From NCBI GenBank assembly GCA_035946955.1, contig DASYYE010000528.1, positions 1 through 19,404 of the forward strand: a stretch of 19,404 nucleotides of DNA, written 5' to 3'. This document shows positions 12,850 to 19,404 of this stretch, piece by piece (position 1 is the stretch's first letter; each line of letters begins with the position of its first letter). The notes under the pieces were generated by a model. It was not told the DNA's origin and searched no databases. It worked only from the letters and a program-made list of their open reading frames with translations. This DNA comes from DASYYE01 sp035946955. GTDB lineage: Bacteria; Actinomycetota; Actinomycetes; Streptosporangiales; Streptosporangiaceae. Made by a program: the position numbers and the translations under genes.

Positions 12850-15800
12850 GTGGGTGGAGGCAGGATGGAGGTTATGCCCCCACGGTCCAGGGCACCCGGA
12901 ACCAGGAGAGCGTCCAGCAGCACGACCGGCATCACAGACCGGCCGGGCGGTTCCAGCGTGGGCGCGGACGCCCTGGGGCGGTTCGGGCCACTGACGCGGG
13001 AGTGGTTCAACGGGGCGTTCAGCGAGCCGACACCGGCACAGGCTGGCGCGTGGGAGTCCATCACCGCGGGAGACAACACGCTGGTGGTAGCGCCCACCGG
13101 CTCCGGCAAGACGCTCGCCGCGTTCCTGTGGGCACTGGACCGGCTGGCCACTGAGCCAGTCCCGGCCGACCCACGGCTGCGCTGCCGGGTGCTCTACATC
13201 TCACCGCTCAAGGCACTGGCCGTGGACATCGAGCGGAACCTGCGGGCCCCGCTGGCGGGCATCAGCCAGGTCGCGAGGAGGCGCGGGCTGCCCGAGCCCG
13301 ACATCCGGGTGGCTGTGCGCACCGGTGACACCGCCGCTGACGAGCGCCGCAAGCTCGCCACCAAACCGCCGGACATCCTCATCACCACCCCCGAGTCGCT
13401 GTTCCTCATCCTTACGTCGAAGGCACGCGAGACGCTACGCGCGGTGGACACCGTGATCGTGGACGAGGTGCACGCGCTGGCTGGCAACAAGCGCGGCGCG
13501 CACCTGGCGCTGTCCCTGGAGCGCCTGGACGCACTCAAGGAGATGGACGGGGACGGCAACGGGCCACCTGCCCGGGGACCGGCCCAGCGGGTCGGGCTGT
13601 CCGCGACGGTACGGCCCGCCGAAGAGGTCGCCGCGTTCCTGGGCGGCCCGCGCCCGGTCAAGGTCACGGCACCGCCGAGCACCAAACGCATCGAACTGCG
13701 GATCGCCGTCCCGGTCGAAGACATGACCGACCCGGATGGCCCGCCCGGCGGACCAGACGGGGTGCCGCTCCCCAACGGGACCGGGCGCCTGCCTGACGAC
13801 ATGGCCGGGCAGGTGCCCGGCGGGCAAGCGACGCGGCGGTCGCTGTGGCCGCACGTGGAAGAGCAGGTGCTCGACCTGATCGAAGCCCACCGCTCCACGA
13901 TCGTGTTCGCCAACTCGCGCCGGCTGGCCGAGCGGCTGTGCGGCCGGCTCAACGAACTGGCCGCTGAGCGGGCCGAGGAGCGTGCCCAGGCGGACGGTGC
14001 CGGGGATGAGTGGCCGCCAGATCCCACCGGGCTGGCACGCACGCCCGCGGAGATGATGGGCCAGTCGGGCTCGGCGGCGGGCGCCCCGGCAGAAGTAGCC
14101 AGGGCACACCACGGTTCGGTCTCACGCCAGGAGCGGGTCCAGATCGAGGAGGCGCTCAAGGCCGGCAGGCTCCCGGCCGTGGTGGCCACCTCCAGCCTGG
14201 AACTCGGCATCGACATGGGCGCTGTCGACCTGGTCATCCAGGTCGAGTCCCCGCCCTCCGTGGCGAGTGGGCTGCAGCGGACCGGCCGCGCCGGCCACAA
14301 CGTGGGCGACATCTCCCGCAGCGTGGTCTTCCCGAAGTACCCGGGTGACCTCGTCCAGGCCACCGTGGTGGCGCAGCGGATGCGCGGTGGTGAGATCGAG
14401 GCGCTCCGCGTCCCGCGCAACCCGCTCGACGTGCTCGCCCAGCAGGTCGTCGCCATGGTGGCGATGGACGACTGGCAGGTGACCGACCTGGAACAGGTGG
14501 TCAGGCGTGCCGCTCCGTTCAGCGGCCTGACCCGGTCAGTCCTGGAAGCGGTGCTGGACATGCTCGCCGGCCGCTACCCCAGCGAGGAGTTTGCCGAGCT
14601 GCGGCCGCGGCTGGTGTGGGACCGCGTCGCTGGCACGCTGCATGGCCGGCCTGGTGCGCAGCGCCTGGCCGTCACCAGCGGCGGCACCATCCCCGACCGC
14701 GGGCTATTCGGGGTGTTCCTCGCCGGGGCGCACCGCCAGGGCAGGCAGTCACACCGGGTGGGTGAGCTCGACGAGGAGATGGTGTACGAGTCGCGGGTGG
14801 GCGACGTGTTCGTCCTCGGCGCCAGCTCGTGGCGGATCGAGGACATCACCGCCGACCAGGTTCTCGTCTCCCCCGCCCCGGGGCAGCCTGGCCGGCTGCC
14901 GTTCTGGCATGGTGACGCCCCTGGCCGCCCGGCGGAGCTTGGCCGGGCACTCGGCGCGTTCTGCCGGGAACTGGCCGCCCGTGGCGAGGAGGAGGCACCG
15001 GCGGCACTGCGTGACCTGGGCCTCGACGACCTGGCGGCCGGCAACCTGATCAGGTACCTGGACTCCCAGCGTGAGGCCACCGGCTACCTGCCTGACGACC
15101 GCACGCTGGTCATGGAGCGTTTCCGTGACGAACTCGGTGACTGGCGGCTGGTGCTGCACAGCCCCTACGGCGCGCAGGTCCACGCCCCGTGGGCACTGGC
15201 GATCGCCGCCCGGCTGCGTGAGCGCTACCAGGACATGGACGTCCAGGCGCTGCATACCGACGACGGGATCGTGCTGCGTGTCCCCGATACCGACTCACCG
15301 CCTCCCGCGGGCATCGTGGAACTGGCCCCAGACGAGGTGGAGCCACTGGTCACCGCGGAGGTGGGTGGCTCAGCGCTGTTCGCGTCGCGGTTCCGTGAGT
15401 GCGCGGCGCGCGCCCTGCTGCTGCCCCGGCGGCGGCCCGGCAGGCGTTCACCCCTGTGGCAGCAGCGCCAGCGCTCGGCGCAGTTGCTGGCCGTGGCCGC
15501 CCAGTACGGCTCGTTCCCGGTGGTGCTGGAGACTGTCCGCGAATGCCTGCAGGACACCTTCGACGTGCCCGCACTGACCGGGCTCATGCAGGATCTGGCC
15601 AGCCGGAAGGTGCGGCTCGTGGAGGTGGAGACAGCCGCGCCGTCGCCGTTCGCACGGTCACTGATGTTCCGCTACGTCGGGGCCTTCATGTACGAAGGCG
15701 ACTCACCGCTGGCGGAGCGGCGCGCCCAGGCGCTGGCCCTCGACTCCTCCCTGCTCGCCGAGTTGCTCGGCCAGGCAGACCTGCGTGAGCTGCTCGACCC

Positions 15801-18096
15801 GGCGGTGGTCGCCGACACCGAGCGCGAACTCCAGCGGCTCGCTCCGCACCGTGCGTGCCGTGACATGGAAGCCGTGGCGGACATGGTGCGGAGCATCGGG
15901 CCGCTGTCAGCGGCAGAGGTGGCACTGCGGTGCACCGACCCGGCCGCCGCACCTGGCTGGCTGGCGGAACTCAGCGCGAGCCGGCGGGTGATCGAGGTCA
16001 GGGTGGCCGCGGAGCCCCGGTGGGCGGCCATCGAGGACGCGGGCAGGCTGCGCGACGCACTCGGGGTGCCGCTGCCGCCCGGCGTACCGGTCGCGTTCAC
16101 CGAGCCGCTGCCGGACCCGCTCGGCGACCTGGTGGCGAGGTACGCGCGCAGCCACGGCCCGTTCACGGCCATAGCCGTGGCGCAGCGGTACGGCCTGGGG
16201 GTCGCGGTGGTCACCACCGCCCTGCACCGGCTGGGGGCAGCAGGACGGGCCGCGGAGGGCGAGTTCCTGCCCGGAGGGCGGAGCACCGAGTGGTGCGACG
16301 CCGAGGTACTGCGGCTGCTGCGCCGCCGCTGCCTCGCCAAGCTGCGCAAAGAGGTGGAGCCTGTGCCGCCACTGGCACTGGCCGCCTTCCTGCCGGTATG
16401 GCAGCAGGTAACCAGCGGGACGGGTGCGGGGAACCGCCCCGGGGTGGCCCGCCGGGGCGGGTCACGCTGGCAGGAGGCTCGCCCCGACGTGGTATTCGAC
16501 ACCGTGGCTCAGCTCGCAGGGGCGGCGGTGCCCGCGTCGGCGCTCGAGACCCTGGTGCTGCCTGGCCGGATACCGGGCTACCAGCCTGCCGTCCTCGACG
16601 AGCTGACTGCCGCCGGGGAAGTGGTCTGGTGCGGAGCGGGTGGGCTGCCCGGAGGTGACGGCTGGGTGGTGCTGGCCCCCGCGCACGCCGCCCCCCTGCT
16701 GCTCCCCCCGCCCGGTGAGATCAGCATGACCCCGGTCCACGAGGCTGTGCTGAGCGCACTGGAAGGCGGCGGTGGGCTGTTCTTCCGGATGCTGTACAGC
16801 CGGGCGGCGACCTCGCTGGCAGGTAATGACGCGCACGGTGTGCCGGACCAGATGGTGGCCGCCGCGGTCTGGGACCTGGTCTGGGCCGGGCTGCTGACCA
16901 ATGACACGCTCGCGCCGCTGCGGACCGTCCTGCTGACCGGGCCGGTGCCTGCCGTTGCCGGTCCGGGCGCATCCCGCCGCGGCCTGGGTGGGCCGTCACG
17001 TGTGGGCGGGCTCACCGGTCTGCCTCCCAGGGACCCGGCCGCCGCTTCCGGCGGCCCGTGGGCGGCCCCTGGCAGTCTCCGGGCTACGCCCGGTGGCCTG
17101 CGGATGGGCGGACGCCCGGGCAGTGCGCGGCGGCAGGGTTTCGGTCGGCCGCTGCTGCCCACGTCAACCGGGCCGCCGACCGTGACAGGGCGGTGGTCGC
17201 TGCTGCCTGGGCGCGAGGCCGAGCCCGCCCGGCGGCTGCACGCCCTCGCCCAGACCATGCTCGACCGGCACGGCATCCTGACACGTGGCACGGTGGCGGC
17301 GGAACGGCTGCCTGGCGGGTTTGGCGCGCTGTACCCGGTGCTGCGGGCCATGGAGGAAGCGGGCCAGTGCCGACGCGGGTACTTCGTGGAAGGCCTGGGC
17401 GCCGCGCAGTTCGCGCTGCCGGGCGCCGTGGACCGGATGCGCGCGCTGGCCGCTGAGATGTCCGCACAGCCCTTGGAGGCACCCTGGTCGCAGGGCGGCG
17501 GGCGGCCCGCAACTGGCGGCTTCGGCCCGGCCGGTGAGTTTGACGTGGCTGATGGAGCAGACGGGGCTGGCGCTGGCGCCATCGGGGGCTGGGCCGTCAC
17601 CGGGACTGTGGGTGGCGGAGCGCCCATGGGTGGTGGCAGAGGGCCTGTGGGTGGCGCAGGGGCCAGGAACGGCACGGGGGGAGGCTTCCCGGGCGCCGAC
17701 GCTAGCGGTGGGCAGGTTCCTGCCGGGGTGGTTGTCCTGGCGGCCGCCGACCCGGCCAACCCGTATGGGTCGGCGCTGCCGTGGCCGGAGCGTCCTGGCG
17801 AGGTGCCCGGGGGCCACCGTCCTGGGCGCAAGGCCGGTGCGCTGGTGGTGCTGAGTCACGGGCAGCTGGTCCTGTACGTCGAACGAGGCGGCAAGACGCT
17901 GTTGTCCTGGACGAGCGACCCTGCGCTCCTGGTCCCGGCAGCGGCCGGACTCGCCACCGCCGTCCGCAGCGGGGCACTGGGGCGCCTCACCGTCGAACGC
18001 GCCGACGGGTCAGGCGTGTACGAGACGCCGCTCGCCCAGGCCCTGGCCGACGCAGGGTTCCGCCCCACCCCGCGCGGCCTGCGCCTGCGCGGCTAG
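12850..18096 (+). CDS. lhr: Large Lhr-type ATP-dependent 3'-5' helicase
   Basis: Lhr is a superfamily 2 helicase that translocates 3'-5' on single-stranded DNA and unwinds RNA:DNA hybrids; mycobacterial Lhr is induced by DNA damage. Counting from the GTG at 12850 (1748 residues): Walker A APTGSGKT (81-88), DEVH box (205-208), LSAT (250-253), TIVFANSRRLAERL, SSLELGIDMGAVDLVIQ and QRTGRAGHN (476-484), then winged-helix and beta-barrel Lhr-core segments and the long C-terminal domain. Relatives have about 1500-1540 residues; the excess is largely two Gly/Ala/Pro/Arg-rich stretches at about 1365-1453 and 1538-1620. The start is uncertain: AAGGAGG lies 12 nt before the GTG, and GGAGG 4 nt before the ATG at 12865. 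It is followed by a C-rich gap and no U-tailed hairpin. Confidence 0.93.
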   Translation: MGGGRMEVMPPRSRAPGTRRASSSTTGITDRPGGSSVGADALGRFGPLTREWFNGAFSEPTPAQAGAWESITAGDNTLVVAPTGSGKTLAAFLWALDRLATEPVPADPRLRCRVLYISPLKALAVDIERNLRAPLAGISQVARRRGLPEPDIRVAVRTGDTAADERRKLATKPPDILITTPESLFLILTSKARETLRAVDTVIVDEVHALAGNKRGAHLALSLERLDALKEMDGDGNGPPARGPAQRVGLSATVRPAEEVAAFLGGPRPVKVTAPPSTKRIELRIAVPVEDMTDPDGPPGGPDGVPLPNGTGRLPDDMAGQVPGGQATRRSLWPHVEEQVLDLIEAHRSTIVFANSRRLAERLCGRLNELAAERAEERAQADGAGDEWPPDPTGLARTPAEMMGQSGSAAGAPAEVARAHHGSVSRQERVQIEEALKAGRLPAVVATSSLELGIDMGAVDLVIQVESPPSVASGLQRTGRAGHNVGDISRSVVFPKYPGDLVQATVVAQRMRGGEIEALRVPRNPLDVLAQQVVAMVAMDDWQVTDLEQVVRRAAPFSGLTRSVLEAVLDMLAGRYPSEEFAELRPRLVWDRVAGTLHGRPGAQRLAVTSGGTIPDRGLFGVFLAGAHRQGRQSHRVGELDEEMVYESRVGDVFVLGASSWRIEDITADQVLVSPAPGQPGRLPFWHGDAPGRPAELGRALGAFCRELAARGEEEAPAALRDLGLDDLAAGNLIRYLDSQREATGYLPDDRTLVMERFRDELGDWRLVLHSPYGAQVHAPWALAIAARLRERYQDMDVQALHTDDGIVLRVPDTDSPPPAGIVELAPDEVEPLVTAEVGGSALFASRFRECAARALLLPRRRPGRRSPLWQQRQRSAQLLAVAAQYGSFPVVLETVRECLQDTFDVPALTGLMQDLASRKVRLVEVETAAPSPFARSLMFRYVGAFMYEGDSPLAERRAQALALDSSLLAELLGQADLRELLDPAVVADTERELQRLAPHRACRDMEAVADMVRSIGPLSAAEVALRCTDPAAAPGWLAELSASRRVIEVRVAAEPRWAAIEDAGRLRDALGVPLPPGVPVAFTEPLPDPLGDLVARYARSHGPFTAIAVAQRYGLGVAVVTTALHRLGAAGRAAEGEFLPGGRSTEWCDAEVLRLLRRRCLAKLRKEVEPVPPLALAAFLPVWQQVTSGTGAGNRPGVARRGGSRWQEARPDVVFDTVAQLAGAAVPASALETLVLPGRIPGYQPAVLDELTAAGEVVWCGAGGLPGGDGWVVLAPAHAAPLLLPPPGEISMTPVHEAVLSALEGGGGLFFRMLYSRAATSLAGNDAHGVPDQMVAAAVWDLVWAGLLTNDTLAPLRTVLLTGPVPAVAGPGASRRGLGGPSRVGGLTGLPPRDPAAASGGPWAAPGSLRATPGGLRMGGRPGSARRQGFGRPLLPTSTGPPTVTGRWSLLPGREAEPARRLHALAQTMLDRHGILTRGTVAAERLPGGFGALYPVLRAMEEAGQCRRGYFVEGLGAAQFALPGAVDRMRALAAEMSAQPLEAPWSQGGGRPATGGFGPAGEFDVADGADGAGAGAIGGWAVTGTVGGGAPMGGGRGPVGGAGARNGTGGGFPGADASGGQVPAGVVVLAAADPANPYGSALPWPERPGEVPGGHRPGRKAGALVVLSHGQLVLYVERGGKTLLSWTSDPALLVPAAAGLATAVRSGALGRLTVERADGSGVYETPLAQALADAGFRPTPRGLRLRG

Positions 18097-18277
18097 CTCT
18101 GCCAATCCCGCTCGCCTCCAGAGCACTCGAAGGCACCGCCTTCCCTCCTCACTCCCGCACCCGCTCGTCTTACCCAAGTCCGGGCGGCCCCGCGCCCCCT
18201 CGGCTCGCGGCCGGACTCCCGGCCCCCGCCCCTCCTAGAGCCCCCCGCAGCCCCACTCCATGATCAACTAGTTAGTA

Positions 18278-18315
18278 GTTCAGATTTTCTCCCCCCTGAG
18301 GGGGAAAAACTGAAC
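18278..18315. terminator. Bulged hairpin between lhr and the Rrf2 gene
   Basis: GTTCAG, TTTT and CCCCC on the left (18278-18295) pair with GGGGG, AAAA and CTGAAC on the right (18300-18315), with one A/A mismatch and a 2-nt bulge. No U-run follows on either strand, although the stem itself holds a T4 and an A5 tract. It may be a terminator of lhr or a binding site. Confidence 0.45.
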
Positions 18316-18341
18316 GGATAACGGCGGGTCCACAGGGGCGT

Positions 18342-18388
18342 GGGGGTGGTGGGGGTGGTGGGGGTGGTGGGGGTGGTGGGGGCTGGGG
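18342..18388 (+). repeat. G-rich 9-bp tandem repeat (potential G-quadruplex)
   Basis: Four perfect copies of GGGGGTGGT (18342-18350, 18351-18359, 18360-18368, 18369-18377) are followed by GGGGG, CT, GGGG. Five successive tracts of four to five G separated by short linkers on the plus strand meet the usual G-quadruplex pattern. It lies about 100 nt upstream of the Rrf2 gene. Confidence 0.92.
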
Positions 18389-18478
18389 CTCGCGGAGCGG
18401 GGGAGGGTAGCAGGGGCGGGAGTGGCGCTAATTCGGCAACACCTTGGGGCCTGGGGAGCCGCAGTGCCTTCGACCCGG

Positions 18479-18484
18479 CATAAT
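18479..18484 (+). promoter_or_regulatory. Candidate -10 box for a leaderless Rrf2-gene mRNA
   Basis: CATAAT ends 7 nt before the ATG at 18492, and no ribosome-binding site is present. The expected transcription start would therefore be the A of the start codon. No clear -35 box at 16-18 nt. Confidence 0.5.
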
Positions 18485-18491
18485 CGTTGGT

Positions 18492-18941
18492 ATGCGATTG
18501 TCCGCCAGGGCCGACTATGCGCTTCGTGCTGCCATCGAACTGGCCGCGAGCCCTGACGGGCACACCACGGCGGAGCAGTTGGCCCAAGCCCAGCACATCC
18601 CTGGCAAGTTCCTCGAAGCCATCCTGACCCAGTTGCGCCGCGCCGGGCTGGTGCGCAGCCAGCGTGGCCCCGAAGGTGGCTTCTGGCTGGCCAAGCCCGC
18701 CGAAGAGATCGCGCTCGCGGACATCATCCGGGCCATCGACGGGCCGCTCGTCGGTGTACGTGGCCAGCGCCCGGAGGAGATCGGGTACGTAGGGGCGGCT
18801 GAACCGCTCCAGAACGTCTGGATCGCGCTGCGGGCCAGCGAACGGGCCATCCTGGAAGAGGTCTCGCTGGCTCACATCGTGTCCGGTGAACTGCCGCCGC
18901 GCGTCCGCGACCTCACCGGCGACCCACGCGCCTGGGTCTAG
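18492..18941 (+). CDS. Rrf2-family transcriptional regulator without cysteines
   Basis: A 149-residue winged-helix DNA-binding protein. MRLSARADYALRAAIELA (1-18) is the standard Rrf2 N-terminus, followed by the helix-turn-helix TTAEQLAQAQHIPGKFLEAILTQLRRAGLV and the wing SQRGPEGGFWLAKPAEEIALADIIRAIDGPL. Iron-sulfur members (IscR, NsrR, RsrR) use three cysteines in the loop after the wing; this protein has no cysteine at all, so it cannot bind a cluster that way and is closer in kind to CymR-type members that sense through a ligand or partner protein. The ATG at 18492 is chosen because the family motif starts there; the frame is open upstream but that part is not family-like. Target genes are unknown; autoregulation through the G-rich/palindromic upstream region is possible. 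Confidence 0.88.
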   Translation: MRLSARADYALRAAIELAASPDGHTTAEQLAQAQHIPGKFLEAILTQLRRAGLVRSQRGPEGGFWLAKPAEEIALADIIRAIDGPLVGVRGQRPEEIGYVGAAEPLQNVWIALRASERAILEEVSLAHIVSGELPPRVRDLTGDPRAWV

Positions 18942-19008
18942 GAACGGGAACAGGAAAGCCCGGCCCGGGGACCAGGCCCACACAACGGAGCGCGTGACCG
19001 ATCGCACG

Positions 19009-19014
19009 TAGCAT
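19009..19014 (+). promoter_or_regulatory. Candidate -10 box for a leaderless downstream gene
   Basis: TAGCAT ends 6 nt before the GTG at 19021, with no Shine-Dalgarno between. This again fits leaderless initiation. No convincing -35 box. Confidence 0.35.
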
Positions 19015-19020
19015 CGCCGT

Positions 19021-19404
19021 GTGACGAGCGGTGGCTCGAGCCGGCAGGCGCGACGGCCACAGCTAGCTCTTGCAGAGCGGATCGCGCGGCAACTCTATGA
19101 CTGTGTCGCCGCCGTCGAGTGGGTTCCGTCGGACGAAGCTGATGTCTTCCGGCTGACGTTCTCTTGCGGGCTTGGGCCGCGTTACCTGAAGCTGCCAATC
19201 CCGGGAACTCGCGTCGTGTCGCGAGAGGTCGTGATGCTTCCCGAGCTGCGAGCGCGCGGCTTCCCGGTCTTCGAGTTCGAGTACTGGGCGGGCGACTTGC
19301 CTGATGCCGGGGCAGCTTTTCACGTAACGCGGGAGGTGAAGCACATCACCGGTGCTGAGCTGGTGGCCAGGAACCCGCCCGCTGGCCATCGGCTCGCGAC
19401 CCGG
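19021..19404 (+). CDS. Aminoglycoside-phosphotransferase/kinase-like protein (3' end cut by window edge)
   Basis: 128 codons are visible without a stop up to the right edge. VFRLTFSCGLGPRYLKLPIP, then VSREVVMLPELRARGFPVFEFEYWAG, has the pattern of a protein-kinase-like N-lobe in the APH/choline-kinase superfamily: a beta strand, a Lys in YLKL as the likely ATP-phosphate contact, and the Glu of the RE..ML..L helix as its salt-bridge partner. The catalytic loop (HGD..N) would lie beyond the window, so activity and substrate cannot be judged; resistance should not be assumed, since many such proteins are small-molecule or sugar kinases. GTG at 19021 is the furthest supported start, 79 nt after the Rrf2 gene, possibly with its own promoter. 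A later internal start cannot be excluded. Confidence 0.6.
   Translation, partial: MTSGGSSRQARRPQLALAERIARQLYDCVAAVEWVPSDEADVFRLTFSCGLGPRYLKLPIPGTRVVSREVVMLPELRARGFPVFEFEYWAGDLPDAGAAFHVTREVKHITGAELVARNPPAGHRLATR

Larger units (their letters stand above)
18097..18491. other. 395-nt compositionally biased gap between lhr and the Rrf2 gene
   Basis: No gene is supported. About 18100-18260 is C-rich and G-poor on the plus strand, which would be a candidate Rho-loading region for the lhr transcript. A/T-containing sequence with the palindrome AACTAGTT (18266-18273) follows, then a hairpin (18278-18315), G-rich 9-bp repeats (18342-18388) and a G-rich run to about 18440, ending in the Rrf2 promoter region. 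Confidence 0.65.

Noticed and set aside
16578..17831. 417-codon minus-strand frame inside lhr
   Set aside because: It falls opposite the Gly/Ala/Pro-rich part of Lhr, is Ser/Pro/Arg-rich, and lies within an uninterrupted lhr frame.
18342..18388. CRISPR array
   Set aside because: The repeats are contiguous 9-bp units without spacers, and no cas genes are present.
18264..19007. 247-codon minus-strand frame with a Thr-Pro-Thr repeat, opposite the Rrf2 gene
   Set aside because: The TPT repeat is only the translation of the G-rich DNA repeat, and the rest is antisense to a clear Rrf2 protein.

Overview
The window is chromosomal DNA of a high-GC actinomycete. The evidence is the strong G/C third-position bias, GTG starts, an actinobacterial type LexA box (CGAAC-N4-GTTCG), a mycobacterial-style second recA promoter (TTGTCAGAG-N8-TAGCGT), a DUF3046 gene close to recA, and the actinobacterial gene order lhr / DUF3046 / recA-recX / rny-miaB-(extradiol-like)-miaA. 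I cannot name the genus from the sequence alone.

Layout, left to right. 1-4806 (minus strand) is a compact RNA-processing operon read rny, miaB, a LigB-like gene, miaA; miaA runs off the left edge. 4807-5311 is a 505-nt gap holding a candidate rny promoter, a strong inverted repeat in the presumed rny leader, and a run of hairpins after recX. 5312-8207 (minus) is recX and recA, overlapping by 17 nt; recA is interrupted by a 365-residue LAGLIDADG intein at the same site as the Mycobacterium leprae RecA intein. 8208-8479 holds two recA control elements (a proximal RecA-NDp/PafBC-type promoter and a distal promoter with a perfect SOS box) and a strong terminator. 8480-11037 (minus) carries two exported-protein genes, a beta-helix protein and a DUF4232 probable lipoprotein, sitting between recA and the small DUF3046 gene (11215-11409). 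11675-12682 (plus) is another secreted protein with an HExxE motif, closed by a textbook terminator. 12850-18096 (plus) is the large helicase gene lhr. 18097-18491 is a compositionally odd gap (C-rich, then an A/T-containing hairpin, then 9-bp G-rich repeats). 18492-18941 (plus) is a cysteine-free Rrf2-type regulator, and 19021 to the right edge is the N-terminal part of a phosphotransferase-like protein.

Functionally the window joins DNA repair (RecA, RecX, Lhr and the SOS/PafBC control sites) with RNA turnover and tRNA modification (RNase Y, MiaB, MiaA; MiaA makes i6A37, which MiaB converts to ms2i6A37). The exported proteins look like lineage-specific cargo within a conserved block. I see no CRISPR array, insertion sequence, prophage or tRNA/rRNA gene, and no convincing new multi-gene system. 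The least ordinary signals are the RecA intein, the possible long structured leader of rny, the small tandem duplications at the miaA start and recX end, the candidate leaderless genes, the G-rich repeat array and the low-complexity inserts in Lhr.
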